Below, piece by piece: positions 62,963 through 64,000 of a stretch of DNA of 64,000 nt. Under the pieces are notes generated by a model. The model was not told the DNA's origin and made no database searches. It saw only the letters and a list, made by a program, of their open reading frames with translations. A program made the position numbers and the translations under genes. This stretch comes from Caulobacter flavus (GTDB taxonomy: Bacteria; Pseudomonadota; Alphaproteobacteria; Caulobacterales; Caulobacteraceae). How positions within the stretch are numbered: position 1 is the first letter of the stretch; each line of letters starts with the position of its first letter. The DNA is taken from positions 558,001 to 622,000 of the forward strand of contig NZ_CP026100.1 in NCBI RefSeq assembly GCF_003722335.1. Direction: 5' to 3'.

Positions 62963-64000
62963 ATGGAATCCCTCGACGACGCCCCTTTCCGCGACGCCCG
63001 CTACGCCCCGCGCGCCCTGGAGGTCGAACGTCGCGGCGATGCGCTGATCCTGCGCAACCCCATGCCCTATTCCGACGCGATGCGGACCGTCACCGCTCCC
63101 CTGGCCCGCTGGGCGGCGCAGACGCCGGACCGCGTGTGGCTGGCCGAGCGGATCGAGGGCCAGGACGGCTGGCGCACGGTCACGTACGGCCAGGCCGCGA
63201 CGCGCGTCGCCGCCCTGGCCGGCGGTCTGTCGGCGCTGGGCCTGTCGCGCGGCAAGCCGCTGCTGATCCTCGCCCGCAACGGCGTCGACCACGCCTTGAT
63301 CGCCTACGCCGCCATGAGCCTGGGCGCGCCGGCCGCGCCGGTGTCGCCGCAGTACGGCCTGTCGGGCGCGGATCTCTCGCGCCTGGCCCACGCGGTGGAG
63401 CGGTTGCGGCCGGCGGCGGTCTATGTCGACGACGCGGCCGCCTTCGCGCAGGCCCTCGACCACGACTGCCTGGACGGCCTGCCCGTCGTCGCCAGCCGCG
63501 ACCCGCGCCCCGGCGACCAGCCGTTCGAGGCGCTGCTGTCCAGCCCGCCGGCCGCCGACGTCGCCGCGCCCGACGACGTCGCCAAGCTGCTGCTGACCTC
63601 CGGCTCGACCGGGCGGCCCAAGGCGGTGATCTGCACCCACGCCAACATCGCGCTGAACGCCGCCCAGATCGAAGCCTGCTACGCAGATCCCGAGCCGCCG
63701 GTGCTGGTCAATTCCGCGCCCTGGAGCCACAGCCTGGGGGCCAACGCGATCCTGCACATGGTGCTGCACAGGGGCGGCACGCTGCACATCGACGCCGGCC
63801 AGCCCGTGCCCGGGCGCTTTGCCGAGACCCTGCGCAACCTGCACGAGGTCTCGCCGACCTATCACAACATGGTGCCGGCCGGCTGGGGCCTGCTGGTCGG
63901 CGAACTGGAGCGCGACCCGGCGTTGGCGCGGACCTTCTTCGCGCGCGTCCGGGTGCTGCAGTACGGCGGCGCGTCGATGGCCCAGTCGATCCTCGACCGG
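62963..64000 (+). CDS. Acyl-CoA synthetase, AMP-binding family, feruloyl-CoA synthetase-like (3' end outside window)
   Basis: 346 residues visible, no stop reached. AMP-binding motif LLLTSGSTGRPKAVICTH (P-loop-like) is at about 211-228; NSAPWSHSLGANAILHMVLH and EVSPTYHNMVPAGWGLLVGE follow. The N-terminus (RYAPRALEVERRGDALILRN) is that of feruloyl-CoA synthetases, which load aromatic acids onto CoA. The ATG has GGGAG directly touching it, an unusually short spacing, so another start is possible. It may be part of the YCII-sigma unit or read on its own; 31 bp separate them. Confidence 0.87.
   Translation, partial: MESLDDAPFRDARYAPRALEVERRGDALILRNPMPYSDAMRTVTAPLARWAAQTPDRVWLAERIEGQDGWRTVTYGQAATRVAALAGGLSALGLSRGKPLLILARNGVDHALIAYAAMSLGAPAAPVSPQYGLSGADLSRLAHAVERLRPAAVYVDDAAAFAQALDHDCLDGLPVVASRDPRPGDQPFEALLSSPPAADVAAPDDVAKLLLTSGSTGRPKAVICTHANIALNAAQIEACYADPEPPVLVNSAPWSHSLGANAILHMVLHRGGTLHIDAGQPVPGRFAETLRNLHEVSPTYHNMVPAGWGLLVGELERDPALARTFFARVRVLQYGGASMAQSILDR

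Overview
The window is GC-rich (around 70 percent by eye), densely coded, and reads as alphaproteobacterial chromosome. Three TonB-dependent receptors in 64 kb, an engB-yidC-rnpA-rpmH cluster, a promoter of the TTGACA-N13-GCTTATCC kind and many leaderless-looking GTG starts suggest Caulobacter or a close relative in the Caulobacterales (inference, not proven here). I see no rRNA or tRNA gene, CRISPR array, transposase, integrase or phage gene. Both ends are cut: an autotransporter at the left edge and an acyl-CoA synthetase at the right edge.

Layout. 1-7 kb: autotransporter (partial), a 41-residue membrane peptide, selO, and a large TonB receptor with a strong terminator. 7-10.5 kb: a small hypothetical gene, an MFS exporter, then a two-gene unit whose larger product has the layout of a leukocidin-type beta-pore-forming protein, and a DUF3060 protein. 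10.6-20 kb: two M28 metallopeptidases (one fused to a multi-pass membrane domain), an aldehyde dehydrogenase, L-serine and L-threonine deaminases. 20-24.5 kb: PagL-like lipid A deacylase, purA, an unrecognised 379-residue protein and a degenerate receiver protein. 24.6-30.6 kb: a second TonB receptor and engB-yidC-rnpA-rpmH. 30.6-40.5 kb: membrane proteins, a sensor kinase, DeoR regulator with divergent NudK-like hydrolase, DUF2855 protein, TPR protein, and an M17 aminopeptidase coupled to an NlpC/P60 peptidase. 40.6-44.1 kb: siderophore receptor, PepSY membrane protein and a 60-residue membrane protein in one operon. 44.3-54.4 kb: a double winged-helix regulator, lipoprotein, rnhB, serine hydrolase, GH16 glucanase, a very large DUF2339 membrane protein and tag. 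54.5-64 kb: a repeat protein, ygfZ, a family-9 glycosyltransferase, a dihydroorotase-like enzyme, a DUF2235 hydrolase, and a YCII-YCII-ECF sigma operon followed by the acyl-CoA synthetase.

Functional themes are nutrient uptake through TonB receptors, peptide and amino-acid breakdown (M28 x2, M17, serine and threonine deaminases), and envelope building or remodelling (YidC, PagL-like, NlpC/P60, glycosyltransferase, autotransporter). Gene ends are packed tightly: several convergent pairs overlap by 4 to 53 bp. Intergenic space is occupied by two families of palindromic repeats, one GC-rich and scattered, the other a defined element of about 100 bp present twice.

The items most worth a second look are the leukocidin-like two-gene locus (8.8-10 kb), the palindromic element at 17.0 and 59.2 kb with its outer inverted repeat, the receiver protein whose phosphorylated aspartate is glutamate, the protein with two identical 33-residue repeats that differ only at silent sites, and the double hairpin between rpmH and rnpA.
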